Below, piece after piece: positions 16,630 through 26,242 of a stretch of DNA of 64,000 nucleotides. The notes under the pieces are model-generated. The model had not been told where the DNA came from, made no database searches, and saw only the letters and a list, made by a program, of their open reading frames with translations. Position numbers and translations under genes: made by a program. The DNA lies in NCBI GenBank assembly GCA_902604695.1, contig CACKZT010000002.1:62001-126000 (forward strand). Direction: 5' to 3'. Origin of the DNA: an uncultured Pelagibacteraceae bacterium (GTDB lineage: Bacteria; Pseudomonadota; Alphaproteobacteria; Pelagibacterales; Pelagibacteraceae). Position 1 is the first letter of the stretch. The number at the start of each line of letters is the position of its first letter.

Positions 16630-18321
16630 ATGGAAAATAAAAACGTCTTTATTGCTATTGCTTTGTCAATGTCTGTGCTTCTTTTTTGGAGTGCTTTTTT
16701 TGAAACTCCTAATCCAATTGAAGATAAACCACTGTCAAATACAAGTAATCAAAAAAAAATTGAAACTTCCAATAGTATAACTCCAAATATAAATGAAACT
16801 ATTGAGACTCAAAAAATTTCAAGAGAAGACTCCATTAAGAAAGTTAAAAGAGTAAAAATTGAAAATGAAAGTATCGTGGGCTCAATATCATTAAAAGGAG
16901 GTTTAATAGATGATGTTTCTTTTAAAAAACACAAAAATGATCTTGAAAATAAAGAAAATGTAATTTTTCTTAACCCAAAAGATACTATTGATGGATATTT
17001 TATTGAAACTGGATGGACAAGTATAGGTGACAAAATTAATGTGCCCTCTATAAATTCAGATTGGAAAGTTGCTGGAAATAATGTTTTGAGTGAAAATCAA
17101 TCTGTTACTTTGAAGTGGGATAATGGGGAGGGAATAGTTTTTAAAAAAATAATTGAACTTGATAATAAATATCTATTTAAAATTTCGCAAGTAATAGAAA
17201 ATAACTCTAATAATTCAATAGATTTATACCCTTATGCTCAAATTACAAGAAACAAAATTCCGGACGATATACAAAACTTTTATATTTCACACGAAGGTTT
17301 TATTGGTGTTTTTGATGATGAGCTTAAAGAAGATGATTATGATGATGTAGAAGAAAAAAAAATTTCGAGAGAATCTAGCAATGGATGGTTAGGTATTACT
17401 GATAAGTATTGGATGACCGCTTTAGTTCCGGAACAAGGAAAAAATTTTAAATCTACTTTTTTGTATAATAATACTTTTAAAGCTAATTATATTATTAATA
17501 AACCTACAACTATTCAGCCCTCGTCCTCAAATTCAAATAACGTAAGGTTATTCGTGGCAGCAAAAGAAGTTGACACTGTTGACTCTTACGCCGAAAATCA
17601 AAATATTCAAAAACTAGATCTAGTAATAGATTGGGGTTGGTTTTATTTTTTTACCAAACCTTTGTTCTTTATAATTGATTACTTGTTTAAAATATCTGGA
17701 AATTTTGGGGTGGCAATTGTATTAATAACTATCGGTATTAGATTATTGTTTTTTCCTCTAGCAAATTACTCTTTTAGATCGATGGCTAAAATGAAAGCTT
17801 TGCAGCCTGAAATGGTAAGGCTAAAGGAGTTACACAAAGATGATAAAACAAAGCTTCAACAAGAAATGATGGCTTTGTATAAAAAAGAAAAAGTGAACCC
17901 CGCTTCAGGTTGCTTGCCAGTTCTTATACAAATACCCTTCTTCTTTGCTATTTATAAAATGTTATTCATTTCGTTAGAAATGAGACACCAGCCTTTTTTT
18001 GGATGGATTAATGATTTATCCGCTCAAGATCCCACATCTCTTTTTAACGCATTTGGTTTAATACCATGGGATCCGCCGGGCTTTCTTATAATTGGTATAT
18101 GGCCAATTCTAATGGGACTTTCAATGTGGGTTCAACAAAAATTAAATCCTGCACCTGCTGATCCTATTCAAGCAAAAATATTTGCTTTTTTTCCAATCTT
18201 CCTAACAATAATTTTAGCTTCTTTTCCTTCAGGCTTGGTAGTTTATTGGACGGTAAATAATATTCTGACTATTGCCCAACAATGGGTAATAATGAAAAAG
18301 ACCAAAATTAAAACAAATTAA
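16630..18321 (+). CDS. yidC: Membrane protein insertase YidC
   Basis: Inserts and folds inner-membrane proteins, alone or with SecYEG. The 563-residue protein has an N-terminal signal-anchor (FIAIALSMSVLLFWSAFF), a serine/asparagine-rich linker, the large periplasmic beta-sandwich domain (about 75-335), and the conserved C-terminal five-helix insertase core. The core begins at WFYFFTKPLFFIIDYLF and includes GIRLLFFPLANYSFRSMAKM, where the essential arginine lies. Length is typical for the Gram-negative form. It ends TAA directly followed by the argB ATG. Confidence 0.97.
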   Translation: MENKNVFIAIALSMSVLLFWSAFFETPNPIEDKPLSNTSNQKKIETSNSITPNINETIETQKISREDSIKKVKRVKIENESIVGSISLKGGLIDDVSFKKHKNDLENKENVIFLNPKDTIDGYFIETGWTSIGDKINVPSINSDWKVAGNNVLSENQSVTLKWDNGEGIVFKKIIELDNKYLFKISQVIENNSNNSIDLYPYAQITRNKIPDDIQNFYISHEGFIGVFDDELKEDDYDDVEEKKISRESSNGWLGITDKYWMTALVPEQGKNFKSTFLYNNTFKANYIINKPTTIQPSSSNSNNVRLFVAAKEVDTVDSYAENQNIQKLDLVIDWGWFYFFTKPLFFIIDYLFKISGNFGVAIVLITIGIRLLFFPLANYSFRSMAKMKALQPEMVRLKELHKDDKTKLQQEMMALYKKEKVNPASGCLPVLIQIPFFFAIYKMLFISLEMRHQPFFGWINDLSAQDPTSLFNAFGLIPWDPPGFLIIGIWPILMGLSMWVQQKLNPAPADPIQAKIFAFFPIFLTIILASFPSGLVVYWTVNNILTIAQQWVIMKKTKIKTN

Positions 18322-19191
18322 ATGTCTAAAGAAATTTCTCTAGAAGAGATTAAAAAATTTTGGCCTGATAGCGCTCCTAATATTAAAGATATTACAAAAT
18401 ATATTTCTAAATATAAGAAGGAAAAAATTGTGATTAAATATGGAGGAAATGTCTTAATTGATAGAAATATTTTTAATAATTTTATTCAAGATATAAATAT
18501 TTTGAATAAATTAGGTCTTTCAATAATAGTTGTTCATGGGGGAGGACCTAGAATAAAAAGAGAATTAGATAAGAAAAATATTGAAACTAAATTTATAAAT
18601 GGTTTAAGGGTAACTGATGAGAAAGTGATAAAAATAGTTGAAGAAGTGCTAATAGATTTTAATAATGATATAGTAAATTCATTAAAAAAAAAAGGCTCAG
18701 ATGCAGTTTCAATAAATACTAAAGTCAATAATATAATCAATGTAGTGCCGGAAAAAAAAGAACTTGGCTATGTTGGTATACCAAATAAAATTGATGTGGA
18801 TAAAATTGAAAATATAATAAGTAAAAACCAAGTTCCAGTAGTTGCGCCACTTGGACTAGATGAAAACGAACAAACTTATAATATAAATGGGGATAGTGCA
18901 GCTAATGCAATAGCAAAAAAACTTAAGTCAAGAAGGTTATTATTAATGACAAATGTTGAAGGTGTTTACGATGATAAAAAAAATCTAATATCTGAAATTA
19001 AACCTTTTGATCTTAAAAACCTTATAGAATGGAAAGTAGTTCAAGGCGGTATGATACCAAAAATAAAAAATTGTGTGGATGCAGTTGAAAACGGAGTAAG
19101 GGGTGTTGTTATTCTTGATGGAAGAAAACCTCATTCAATACTTCATGAAATTTTTTCAGACAAGGGTGCCGGAACACTGATTAGAAAATGA
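18322..19191 (+). CDS. argB: Acetylglutamate kinase
   Basis: Phosphorylates N-acetylglutamate in arginine synthesis. The 289-residue amino-acid-kinase fold shows IVIKYGGNVL with the phosphate-binding lysine, VVHGGGPRI, INGDSAANAIAKKL, LLLMTNVEGVYD and GGMIPKIKNC. Length fits the arginine-sensitive class. It abuts yidC. In many alphaproteobacteria the GTPase gene engB/yihA lies between yidC and argB, and it is absent from this spot. It overlaps the HAD gene by 4 bp (ATGA). Confidence 0.97.
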   Translation: MSKEISLEEIKKFWPDSAPNIKDITKYISKYKKEKIVIKYGGNVLIDRNIFNNFIQDINILNKLGLSIIVVHGGGPRIKRELDKKNIETKFINGLRVTDEKVIKIVEEVLIDFNNDIVNSLKKKGSDAVSINTKVNNIINVVPEKKELGYVGIPNKIDVDKIENIISKNQVPVVAPLGLDENEQTYNINGDSAANAIAKKLKSRRLLLMTNVEGVYDDKKNLISEIKPFDLKNLIEWKVVQGGMIPKIKNCVDAVENGVRGVVILDGRKPHSILHEIFSDKGAGTLIRK

Positions 19192-19853
19192 AAGAATTAA
19201 AAAATATAAAATATTGGTTGTTTGACTTGGATAATACACTTTATAATGGGAAAACTAAAGTCTTTGAACAGGTCGATAAAAAAATGTCTCAGTTTATTTC
19301 TGATAAACTTAATGTCAGTATAGAAGAGGCAAAAAAAATCCAAAAAAATTATTTTCACGAATATAACACAACTTTAAATGGTATGATAAAAAATCATGAA
19401 ATCGATGCAGATGAGTTTTTAAAATTTGTTCATGATGTAAATTTAGATTTTCTTAAACCAGATAAACTACTGGAGCGTGAAATAGCCAATTTACTGGGAA
19501 AAAAATTTATTTTTACTAATGGTTCAAAAGCCCATGCCGCAAATGTCACCAAAAGAATTGGAATAGACAAGCTTTTTGACGGAGTCTTCGATATTGTTGA
19601 CTCGGAATTTATACCCAAGCCATCAATTGAACCTTATAAAAAAATAATAGAAAAATACAAAATTGAGCCACAATATTGTATATTTATTGAAGATATCGCA
19701 AGAAATTTAAAACCAGCGCATGAATTAGGAATGAAAACTGTTTGGATTGAAAATGATGAACCTTGGGCAGCTAAGTTCTCTGATTCTAAATTTATAAATT
19801 ATAAAACAAATGATCTTGCAAACTTTTTAAAGGAGATAAATGAAATTAGATGA
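19188..19853 (+). CDS. HAD-superfamily pyrimidine 5'-nucleotidase-like phosphatase
   Basis: The 221-residue protein has HAD motif [11 protein letters not shown] near residue 11, a helical cap, motif II in [13 protein letters not shown], a lysine-bearing motif III around [10 protein letters not shown], and motif [13 protein letters not shown]. The pattern matches the SDT1/PYR-5 group that dephosphorylates UMP/CMP-type nucleotides or related small phosphates. It sits between argB and dapD in many alphaproteobacteria without a proven link to either pathway. It overlaps argB by 4 bp and dapD by 14 bp. Substrate assignment is uncertain. Confidence 0.85.
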   Translation: MKELKNIKYWLFDLDNTLYNGKTKVFEQVDKKMSQFISDKLNVSIEEAKKIQKNYFHEYNTTLNGMIKNHEIDADEFLKFVHDVNLDFLKPDKLLEREIANLLGKKFIFTNGSKAHAANVTKRIGIDKLFDGVFDIVDSEFIPKPSIEPYKKIIEKYKIEPQYCIFIEDIARNLKPAHELGMKTVWIENDEPWAAKFSDSKFINYKTNDLANFLKEINEIR

Positions 19854-20670
19854 ACTAGAAAAAATAATTAATGAGGCTTTTGATAATAAAGAAAAAATCT
19901 CTGAAAATTCTGATAAAAAAATTATAGATGCTATTAACCAAACTATTGATCTTACGGATAAAGGTAGTGTGAGAGTTGCTAATAAAAAAGATGGAGCTTG
20001 GTTTGTTAATCAATGGATTAAAAAAGCAATTTTACTCAGTTTCAAAATAAATAAAATGACTATGTCTAAAGGTCCATATACTACTTGGTACGATAAAGTG
20101 CCTGGTAAATCTGTATCTTGGAATGAGAACGACTGGAAAAAAGCTGGCTACAGACATGTGCCCAACGGAGTAGTCAGAAAAGGCTCTTTCATTGCAAAGA
20201 ATGCTGTCCTTATGCCTTGTTTTGTAAATCTTGGTGCCTATGTTGATGAAGGAACTATGATAGATACTTGGGCCTCAGTAGGGTCTTGTGCTCAGGTCGG
20301 AAAAAATTGTCATATATCTGGTGGTGCTGGTATTGGTGGAGTGCTTGAACCCTTACAAGCTGACCCGGTCATAATTGAAGACAATTGTTTTATCGGTGCA
20401 AGATCAGAAATAGCTGAAGGAGTTCTAGTAGAGACAGGTGCTGTAATTTCTATGGGGGTTTACATTGGGGCCTCAACAAAAATAGTCGATAGATCAACAG
20501 GAGAAATTTCTTATGGTAAAGTTCCTGCGTATTCAGTTGTTGTGCCTGGGAGTTTGCCTAATAAAAAAAATCCAAATGAAGGACCTTATTTATATTGTGC
20601 AGTAATTGTAAAAAAAGTAGATGAAAAAACTAGAAGTAAAACTTCTATAAATGATTTATTAAGAGATTAA
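19840..20670 (+). CDS. dapD: 2,3,4,5-Tetrahydropyridine-2,6-dicarboxylate N-succinyltransferase
   Basis: Adds succinyl from succinyl-CoA to tetrahydrodipicolinate on the lysine/diaminopimelate route. The 276-residue protein has a helical N-terminal domain followed by a left-handed beta-helix of hexapeptide repeats ([58 protein letters not shown]). It ends with [19 protein letters not shown], as in other DapD proteins. It overlaps the HAD gene by 14 bp and shares one base with dapE (TAATG). Confidence 0.97.
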   Translation: MKLDELEKIINEAFDNKEKISENSDKKIIDAINQTIDLTDKGSVRVANKKDGAWFVNQWIKKAILLSFKINKMTMSKGPYTTWYDKVPGKSVSWNENDWKKAGYRHVPNGVVRKGSFIAKNAVLMPCFVNLGAYVDEGTMIDTWASVGSCAQVGKNCHISGGAGIGGVLEPLQADPVIIEDNCFIGARSEIAEGVLVETGAVISMGVYIGASTKIVDRSTGEISYGKVPAYSVVVPGSLPNKKNPNEGPYLYCAVIVKKVDEKTRSKTSINDLLRD

Positions 20671-21827
20671 TGTCTACTTTTGATGAAATAAAACTATCTA
20701 AAGATCTTATTCGTTTTCAAAGCATCACTCCTTTTGATGCAGGAGCAATTAAATTCTTAAGTAAAAAATTAAAATCTTTAGGATTTAAATGTAAAATCTT
20801 AGAATTTAAAGATAAGAAAAGTCCTCCAATCAAAAATCTATATGCTCGATTTGGAAATCAAGAACCAAATATATGTTATGCAGGACACACAGATGTTGTG
20901 CCACCCGGAAATTATAAAGATTGGACTGTAAATCCATTCAAACCAATTATTAAAAATAATAATTTAATAGGTCGTGGTGCTAACGATATGAAAAGTTCTA
21001 TAGCCTGTTTTATATCAGCGGTAAGTAAATATCTAAAAAAAAATTCTAAGATCAAAGGGTCTATTAGTTTTTTAATAACTGGAGACGAAGAAGGACTAGC
21101 AATAAATGGAACAAAGAAAGTTGTAGATTATCTAAAAAAAAAGAAAGAAAAAATTAATTTTTGTATTGTAGGAGAGCCTACAAATCCAAAAAAATTAGGG
21201 GAAATGATCAAGATTGGAAGAAGAGGCAGTCTTTCAGGGACAATTAAACTATTTGGCACTCAAGGTCACGTAGCCTACCCTCACCTATCTAAAAATCCAA
21301 TAAATCCATTAGTTTTAATTTGCAAAAAATTAAAAGATATAAAGTTAGATAACGGTAACAAAAATTTCCAGCCTTCAAATTTAGAGTTCACTGAAGTTTA
21401 TGTGGATAATAAAGCTCACAATGTTATCCCTTCAAGAGCTAGAGCTCAATTTAATGTTAGATATAATAATTTACATACATCTAATTCTTTAAAAAAAAAA
21501 ATTATCTCAATAATTAAAAATGTTAGTAAAAAATATAAATGTTCTTATAAAATTAATTTTGAGGCCAATGGTGATGCTTTTCTTACAAAACCAGGAAAAA
21601 CAATTTTTATGGCCAGAAAAATCATTAAGAAAATTACTAGAATAAACCCAAAATTTTCTACAACGGGTGGAACTTCTGATGCTAGATTTATTAGAAAGAT
21701 TTCACCTTGCTTGGAATTTGGTCTTGTAAATAAAACAATGCATAAAATTGATGAATGTGTTTCAGTTGCTGACTTGAGAAAATTAACAAAAATTTATTTT
21801 GAAATTTTAGATCAATATTTTAAATGA
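20670..21827 (+). CDS. dapE: Succinyl-diaminopimelate desuccinylase
   Basis: Zinc-dependent M20-family amidohydrolase that releases succinate from N-succinyl-LL-diaminopimelate. The 385-residue protein shows YAGHTDVVPPG with the first metal-binding His, GRGANDMKSSIA with the bridging Asp, TGDEEG with the catalytic Glu, and a C-terminal KTMHKIDECV with the last His ligand. It follows dapD with a one-base overlap, so the two succinyl-pathway steps are coupled. It overlaps the SET-domain gene by 4 bp. Confidence 0.97.
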   Translation: MSTFDEIKLSKDLIRFQSITPFDAGAIKFLSKKLKSLGFKCKILEFKDKKSPPIKNLYARFGNQEPNICYAGHTDVVPPGNYKDWTVNPFKPIIKNNNLIGRGANDMKSSIACFISAVSKYLKKNSKIKGSISFLITGDEEGLAINGTKKVVDYLKKKKEKINFCIVGEPTNPKKLGEMIKIGRRGSLSGTIKLFGTQGHVAYPHLSKNPINPLVLICKKLKDIKLDNGNKNFQPSNLEFTEVYVDNKAHNVIPSRARAQFNVRYNNLHTSNSLKKKIISIIKNVSKKYKCSYKINFEANGDAFLTKPGKTIFMARKIIKKITRINPKFSTTGGTSDARFIRKISPCLEFGLVNKTMHKIDECVSVADLRKLTKIYFEILDQYFK

Positions 21828-22282
21828 AGCTTTATAAAGAGAAAAAATCAAATATTGATAAAAGAGGCTTATACGCTGCTAAAAATATCATAGCAGGAAC
21901 TAAAATTATTTATTACAAAGGAAAAATTATTACAAAAAAAGAAACTGAAAGAAATCCAAAATACGATAATGAAAAAGCTATTTACTTATTTAATTTAAAT
22001 AGCAGATATGACCTAGACGGAGATTTTTCATATAATACAGCAAGACTGATAAATCATTCGTGCAATCCCAATTGTGAAGTAGCTGGAAAAGGTTTGAAGC
22101 TATGGATTTTTGCATTAAGAGATATAAAAAAAGGTGAAGAATTATCTTACGACTATGGTTTTGGTTTTGATGAAAACTATAAAGATTATGTTTGCAAATG
22201 TCGTTCTAACAATTGTTGTGGGTATATAGTTAGAGAAGGATCTAGATGGAGAATTAAGAAAAATTCTCGCCTTAAAATTTGA
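21824..22282 (+). CDS. SET-domain protein (putative lysine methyltransferase)
   Basis: The 152-residue protein is almost entirely a SET domain. It has an N-terminal RGLYAAKNIIAGTKIIYYKG, the pseudoknot motifs ARLINHSCNPNCE at 73-85 and GEELSYDYGF at 104-113, and a post-SET cysteine cluster Cys124-x-Cys126-x4-Cys131. The key Asn-His and Tyr residues for S-adenosylmethionine binding and catalysis are present. SET enzymes methylate protein lysines in eukaryotes; bacterial substrates are mostly unknown. It starts inside the dapE stop codon (ATGA), so it belongs to that transcript, and ends against truA. Confidence 0.88.
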   Translation: MKLYKEKKSNIDKRGLYAAKNIIAGTKIIYYKGKIITKKETERNPKYDNEKAIYLFNLNSRYDLDGDFSYNTARLINHSCNPNCEVAGKGLKLWIFALRDIKKGEELSYDYGFGFDENYKDYVCKCRSNNCCGYIVREGSRWRIKKNSRLKI

Positions 22283-23023
22283 TCAATATTTTATTTTCAT
22301 TAGGTATAAACCACATGGTGGAGCGGGTGGAGCACAATTAGATCTTTTTTTTGAGTTCATTGCGTTTTTGAATTTTTTTAGACTCCATTTTTCTTCTCCT
22401 AAATATTTCAAACATCCTACCATTGACCTAACTTGTTGTTGAAGAAATGATTTTGAGGTAAAAGTTATTTCAATTTTGTTTTTTGAATTCGAAATTTTTA
22501 CTCTCTCCAAAGTTTTAATTGGAGATTTTGCAGTACAGGAGGAAGATCTAAAAGTTGAAAAATTTTTGGTTCCTTGAAGTAATTTAGCTCCTCTTCTCAT
22601 CTTAATTAAATTCAATTTTTTTTTCAAATTCCATGCTCTATTTTTTTCAATTGAGAGAGGGGCTTGTCTATTGATTATTACATATTTATAAGTTCTCTTT
22701 TTGGCACTATGCCTAGCATGGAAATTTTTATTTTTTTTTTTTATATTTAAAACAGAAATTTTATAACGTGATAAAAAAAAATTTAAAGAGTTAATAAACT
22801 TTTTCTTATCAGTAATTTCTTTTTTTATTCTAAAATGAGCTGATTGCTCAACAGCATGAACTCCTGCATCAGTTCTTCCAGAGCCAAAAACTACTGTCTC
22901 AATTTTTAAAATTTTCTTAAGTTTTTTTTGGAGTATTTCTTGAATTGAAAGCCCATTTTTTTGTATCTGCCATCCAACAAATTTAGTACCTACATACTCG
23001 ATCAAAATATGGTAGGTAATCAT
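22283..23023 (-). CDS. truA: tRNA pseudouridine(38-40) synthase
   Basis: Makes pseudouridine at positions 38-40 of the tRNA anticodon arm. The 246-residue protein starts with the family pattern IEYVGTKFVGWQIQ, has the catalytic aspartate Asp52 in GSGRTDAGVHA, and has FHARHSAKKRTYKYVI and the C-terminal QQVRSMVGCL segment. Its ATG overlaps the fmt TGA as ATGA. It ends exactly where the convergent SET gene ends. Confidence 0.97.
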   Translation of the reverse strand: MITYHILIEYVGTKFVGWQIQKNGLSIQEILQKKLKKILKIETVVFGSGRTDAGVHAVEQSAHFRIKKEITDKKKFINSLNFFLSRYKISVLNIKKKNKNFHARHSAKKRTYKYVIINRQAPLSIEKNRAWNLKKKLNLIKMRRGAKLLQGTKNFSTFRSSSCTAKSPIKTLERVKISNSKNKIEITFTSKSFLQQQVRSMVGCLKYLGEEKWSLKKFKNAMNSKKRSNCAPPAPPCGLYLMKIKY

Positions 23024-23940
23024 TCTAAAATATCACCTTTTTTGATCTCAAATCCAGTCAGAAACTTCTCTATCGATAATTTGTTTTTGCCCTCTTTTTG
23101 TATCTCTAGAATATTAATTGAACCATTTTCGCAGGCTACTATAAATTTTTCATCCAAAATTTCACCGGGTTTTCCTTTAAGTTTTGAGATTGAGGCTTTC
23201 CAAATTTTATATCTATATCCATCATATGTGAACCAAGCACCTGGTGATGGGTTTAAGCCATTAATTTTTGAAATAATATTTTGAGCAGTATCATGCCATT
23301 TAATTTTGGACTCAGATTTATCGATTTTTTTTGCATAAGTAGCATTAGAATGATCTTGCTCTATAAAATTAGCTTTATTATTCTCTATTAATTCTAAGCA
23401 TTCTATAATATTTTCTGCTCCTAATTTTGAAAGTGTGTCGCTTAAAGATTTTGAAGTAGTTTGTTGATCAATTTTTACTTTAAGCTGCTTAAAATAAGCA
23501 CCTTCATCTAATTGCTCTCTTATTTTCATCATAGAAATTCCAGATTCTTTTTCATTATTCATTATTGATCTTTGAATAGGCGCGGCTCCTCTCCATTTTG
23601 GAAGTAAAGAAGCATGTATATTTATAAAACCTTTTTCAGGAATATCTAAATAATTTTTTGGTATTATGTTTCCATAAGCTACAACTACCACTAAAAAAGG
23701 ATTTAATGATTTAAAAAAATTTACTTCATTTTCACTCTTTAAATTTTGGGGGGTCTTAACTTTTAAGTTCAACGACTCTGCAAGTTCGTGAATTGGTGAT
23801 TTTCTAACTCTTTGACCTCTTGAAGATTTTTTTGGAGGTTGTGTATAAACACAAACTACCTCGTATTTAGAACTGAATAAAGTTTTTAACGTTCTTGTAG
23901 AGAACTGTGGAGTTCCCATGAAAATAATTTTTTTTGACAT
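23020..23940 (-). CDS. fmt: Methionyl-tRNA formyltransferase
   Basis: Formylates initiator Met-tRNA using 10-formyl-THF. The 306-residue protein shows IIFMGTPQFS at the start, INIHASLLPKWRGAAPIQ with the conserved His of the formyltransferase domain, and ISMMKIREQLDEGAYF, then a C-terminal OB-type domain (KINGLNPSPGAWFTYDG). The order def-fmt-truA on the minus strand is a common bacterial arrangement. It links formylation and deformylation of nascent proteins on one transcript. Confidence 0.97.
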   Translation of the reverse strand: MSKKIIFMGTPQFSTRTLKTLFSSKYEVVCVYTQPPKKSSRGQRVRKSPIHELAESLNLKVKTPQNLKSENEVNFFKSLNPFLVVVVAYGNIIPKNYLDIPEKGFINIHASLLPKWRGAAPIQRSIMNNEKESGISMMKIREQLDEGAYFKQLKVKIDQQTTSKSLSDTLSKLGAENIIECLELIENNKANFIEQDHSNATYAKKIDKSESKIKWHDTAQNIISKINGLNPSPGAWFTYDGYRYKIWKASISKLKGKPGEILDEKFIVACENGSINILEIQKEGKNKLSIEKFLTGFEIKKGDILE

Positions 23941-23953
23941 TAAATTTCTAAAT

Positions 23954-24478
23954 TTAAACTACAATTCTCTCTATATCTTTCTTTTGTTTGGAGAGTTTTT
24001 TAATTATAAAATCTTTTTTAAGCTTTGAAAGGTAGTCTATAAATAGAATTCCATCTAGATGATCAATTTCGTGCTGAATGCATGTTGCTAACAACCCATT
24101 TGCTTTAAGTTCTTGAGGTTTACCGTCATAATCCAAGTACTCTAAATGACATTCGGATGGTCTTTGTATTTCAGCAAATTGACCCGGTAAAGATAAACAC
24201 CCTTCTTCATATGTTGCCAATGTTTGTGATTTAAATATAATTTTTGGATTGACTAAATACAGTGGATTTTTTTTTTCTCCATTTTTTGATAAGTCAATAA
24301 CAATTACACGTCTTAGAACTCCAACTTGAATAGCCGCGAGACCAATACCAGGAGCCTTGTACATTGTTTCGAGCATATCATCCATTAAAGTTTTTAATGT
24401 TTTATCAAATTTTTCTATTGGATTAGATATTTTTCTTAATAATACATCTGGTTCTGTAATAATTTTACGAATAGTCAT
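23954..24478 (-). CDS. def: Peptide deformylase
   Basis: Removes the N-terminal formyl group from nascent proteins. All three metalloenzyme motifs are visible in the 174-residue product: GIGLAAIQVG, EEGCLSLPG with the metal-binding Cys, and QHEIDHLDG with the two His ligands and catalytic Glu. Length is typical for the bacterial type 1 enzyme. It is followed by fmt after 13 bases and preceded by a gene for a large secreted protein after 18 bases. Confidence 0.97.
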   Translation of the reverse strand: MTIRKIITEPDVLLRKISNPIEKFDKTLKTLMDDMLETMYKAPGIGLAAIQVGVLRRVIVIDLSKNGEKKNPLYLVNPKIIFKSQTLATYEEGCLSLPGQFAEIQRPSECHLEYLDYDGKPQELKANGLLATCIQHEIDHLDGILFIDYLSKLKKDFIIKKLSKQKKDIERIVV

Positions 24479-24496
24479 TAAATGATTATATTATAA

Positions 24497-26242
24497 TTAA
24501 GTTCTTTGGGGTAGAGAAGATGTTAAAATTTTATTTCTAAATTTATTTAGCTTTAGTCTATTTAATAAATGAGTCATAAAATAAATGGTTTCTGGGTCAA
24601 GATCAGTAATTTGATCTTCACCGATGATCTCAACAAATTTGAGGATTAAAAAACCAATTTCACCGTTTTTGGCAAATTTTGACAGGTTGTCAGGGACGTT
24701 ATATTTTTTTGCGGTTTCATCAATATTTATTTCTTTAGGAATTTTAAAACCATCGTTTTTTAATGACTCAATTAAGACGAGATCTTTGGCTGAAAAAAAG
24801 TATTTGCTATTTTTCCTAATCTTTTTGTAAACGTTATCTAAATCTTTTTGGGACTTTTGTTTTGGTGTATTTTTTTCTGTGTAATATCTTATTACTTTCG
24901 ATTTATGTAAAATTTTATCATTATATTTTATTCTTCCTAATGCCTTATTTTCCTCAGATATAATATTCTTTTCAACAATTAACTTATAGGGCTCAGGTAT
25001 ATCATTTGGGTCAATTTTTTTTAATTCAACGCTCATTAATTTAGAGAAAACATTCGACAATTTTTCCTTTTTAAACAAATCCTTTAATAAAAATAAATTT
25101 TTAATCTTAGTTTCGGCATTATCAGATAACAAATATTTTTGATAAATTAGTGCTCTAGCTTCTATATTATCAAGAGATTGATATATGCTATTTGCATTTA
25201 TTAGACTGATAAGATCAAAAGGAAGTTTTTTGTAAATTTCAAAAATTTTTGCCTTGTCTAGGGTATTATTATTCGCTGCAACTTCTAATGTCTTAATCTT
25301 TTCTTTATCTGTTATGTCCTCAACTTTTACTAAGTTGGCAGAATTCAAATACTCCCATATATACTTATTAGTTTTATTTGATGGCTCATATGTAAAATTT
25401 TCAGTTGTTACAGATGCTAAATAAAAGTTTAATAAGTTATCATCTTTTATTTCTGTAGTAGTTTCATTGCTTAGGCCTAATAAATAATTTATCTTATCTT
25501 CAAAAAATTTATCTGATAGATTTTGCTCTCTCAAAATATCATACAATAATTGAGCTTCGTTTTTTCTATTGTTAAAAATTAAACAGTAAATCTTAAATTT
25601 TGCTAAATAAGTACTTTTATTATTTTTTCCGATAAAGTCTGATTTTTTACAACCTGTACCCAGATCAGCTTGCGCAATACTCTTATCAACCAAATACTGT
25701 ATGATCTTTTTTTTATTTTTGAAATCTTTATTTTGATTTAAAAATTCTTCAAGTAAGTTATCTTTTTCGTTTTTAATAAGCCAATTTATTTTTAATTCGA
25801 GAAATTCTTCTTCTGTCATGTTTTTTGAAGGGGTGTAAGATAACGTTAAAATTGTATCTATGAAAATATCTTCAGCCGATGTTGAAAGATTAATCTTGTT
25901 AATTCTTTTAAAACTACTTTTAATATCTTCTCCATCTGTTTGAGACCACATATTTAAATTTAAATTATTTTCTTCAGGATCATAAATTCCATAAATAGGT
26001 TTTATGTCATTAGAATTTTCAAAATTATTTGAAATATTTATTTGACTTTCTTGAATATTTGAATTTTCTATTGAAACGGTCGAGGTTGTTTCATCATTAC
26101 TTTCTGTTTCAGTTGTTTTTTGAATTTGTTTTTCTTCTTTTTTTTGATTCCAGATATCTATTGCATCTTCCGCTTTTAGAGGAAAAAACGTTAGCAAAAT
26201 AATAAAAAAATAAAAGTATTTATTTGAGCTTGATAGTCTCAT
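24497..26242 (-). CDS. Large secreted or periplasmic protein of unknown function
   Basis: About 581 residues from the chosen ATG at 26242, which begins a clear signal peptide (MRLSSSNKYFYFFIILLTFF, cut predicted after PLKA). An extra 18 residues can be read upstream, but they would bury the signal. After a Glu/Thr/Ser/Asn-rich, probably disordered stretch (residues 35-80), the rest is helical and repetitive in character, like a TPR-type or other alpha-solenoid. Two cysteines lie near residue 200. I recognise no family. It overlaps the small membrane gene upstream by 23 bp and precedes def, so it may be expressed with the def-fmt-truA genes. Confidence 0.72.
   Translation of the reverse strand: MRLSSSNKYFYFFIILLTFFPLKAEDAIDIWNQKKEEKQIQKTTETESNDETTSTVSIENSNIQESQINISNNFENSNDIKPIYGIYDPEENNLNLNMWSQTDGEDIKSSFKRINKINLSTSAEDIFIDTILTLSYTPSKNMTEEEFLELKINWLIKNEKDNLLEEFLNQNKDFKNKKKIIQYLVDKSIAQADLGTGCKKSDFIGKNNKSTYLAKFKIYCLIFNNRKNEAQLLYDILREQNLSDKFFEDKINYLLGLSNETTTEIKDDNLLNFYLASVTTENFTYEPSNKTNKYIWEYLNSANLVKVEDITDKEKIKTLEVAANNNTLDKAKIFEIYKKLPFDLISLINANSIYQSLDNIEARALIYQKYLLSDNAETKIKNLFLLKDLFKKEKLSNVFSKLMSVELKKIDPNDIPEPYKLIVEKNIISEENKALGRIKYNDKILHKSKVIRYYTEKNTPKQKSQKDLDNVYKKIRKNSKYFFSAKDLVLIESLKNDGFKIPKEINIDETAKKYNVPDNLSKFAKNGEIGFLILKFVEIIGEDQITDLDPETIYFMTHLLNRLKLNKFRNKILTSSLPQRT

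Noticed and set aside
16809-17033. A 74-codon frame antisense to yidC
   Set aside because: It lies within the periplasmic-domain coding region and shows no independent motif.
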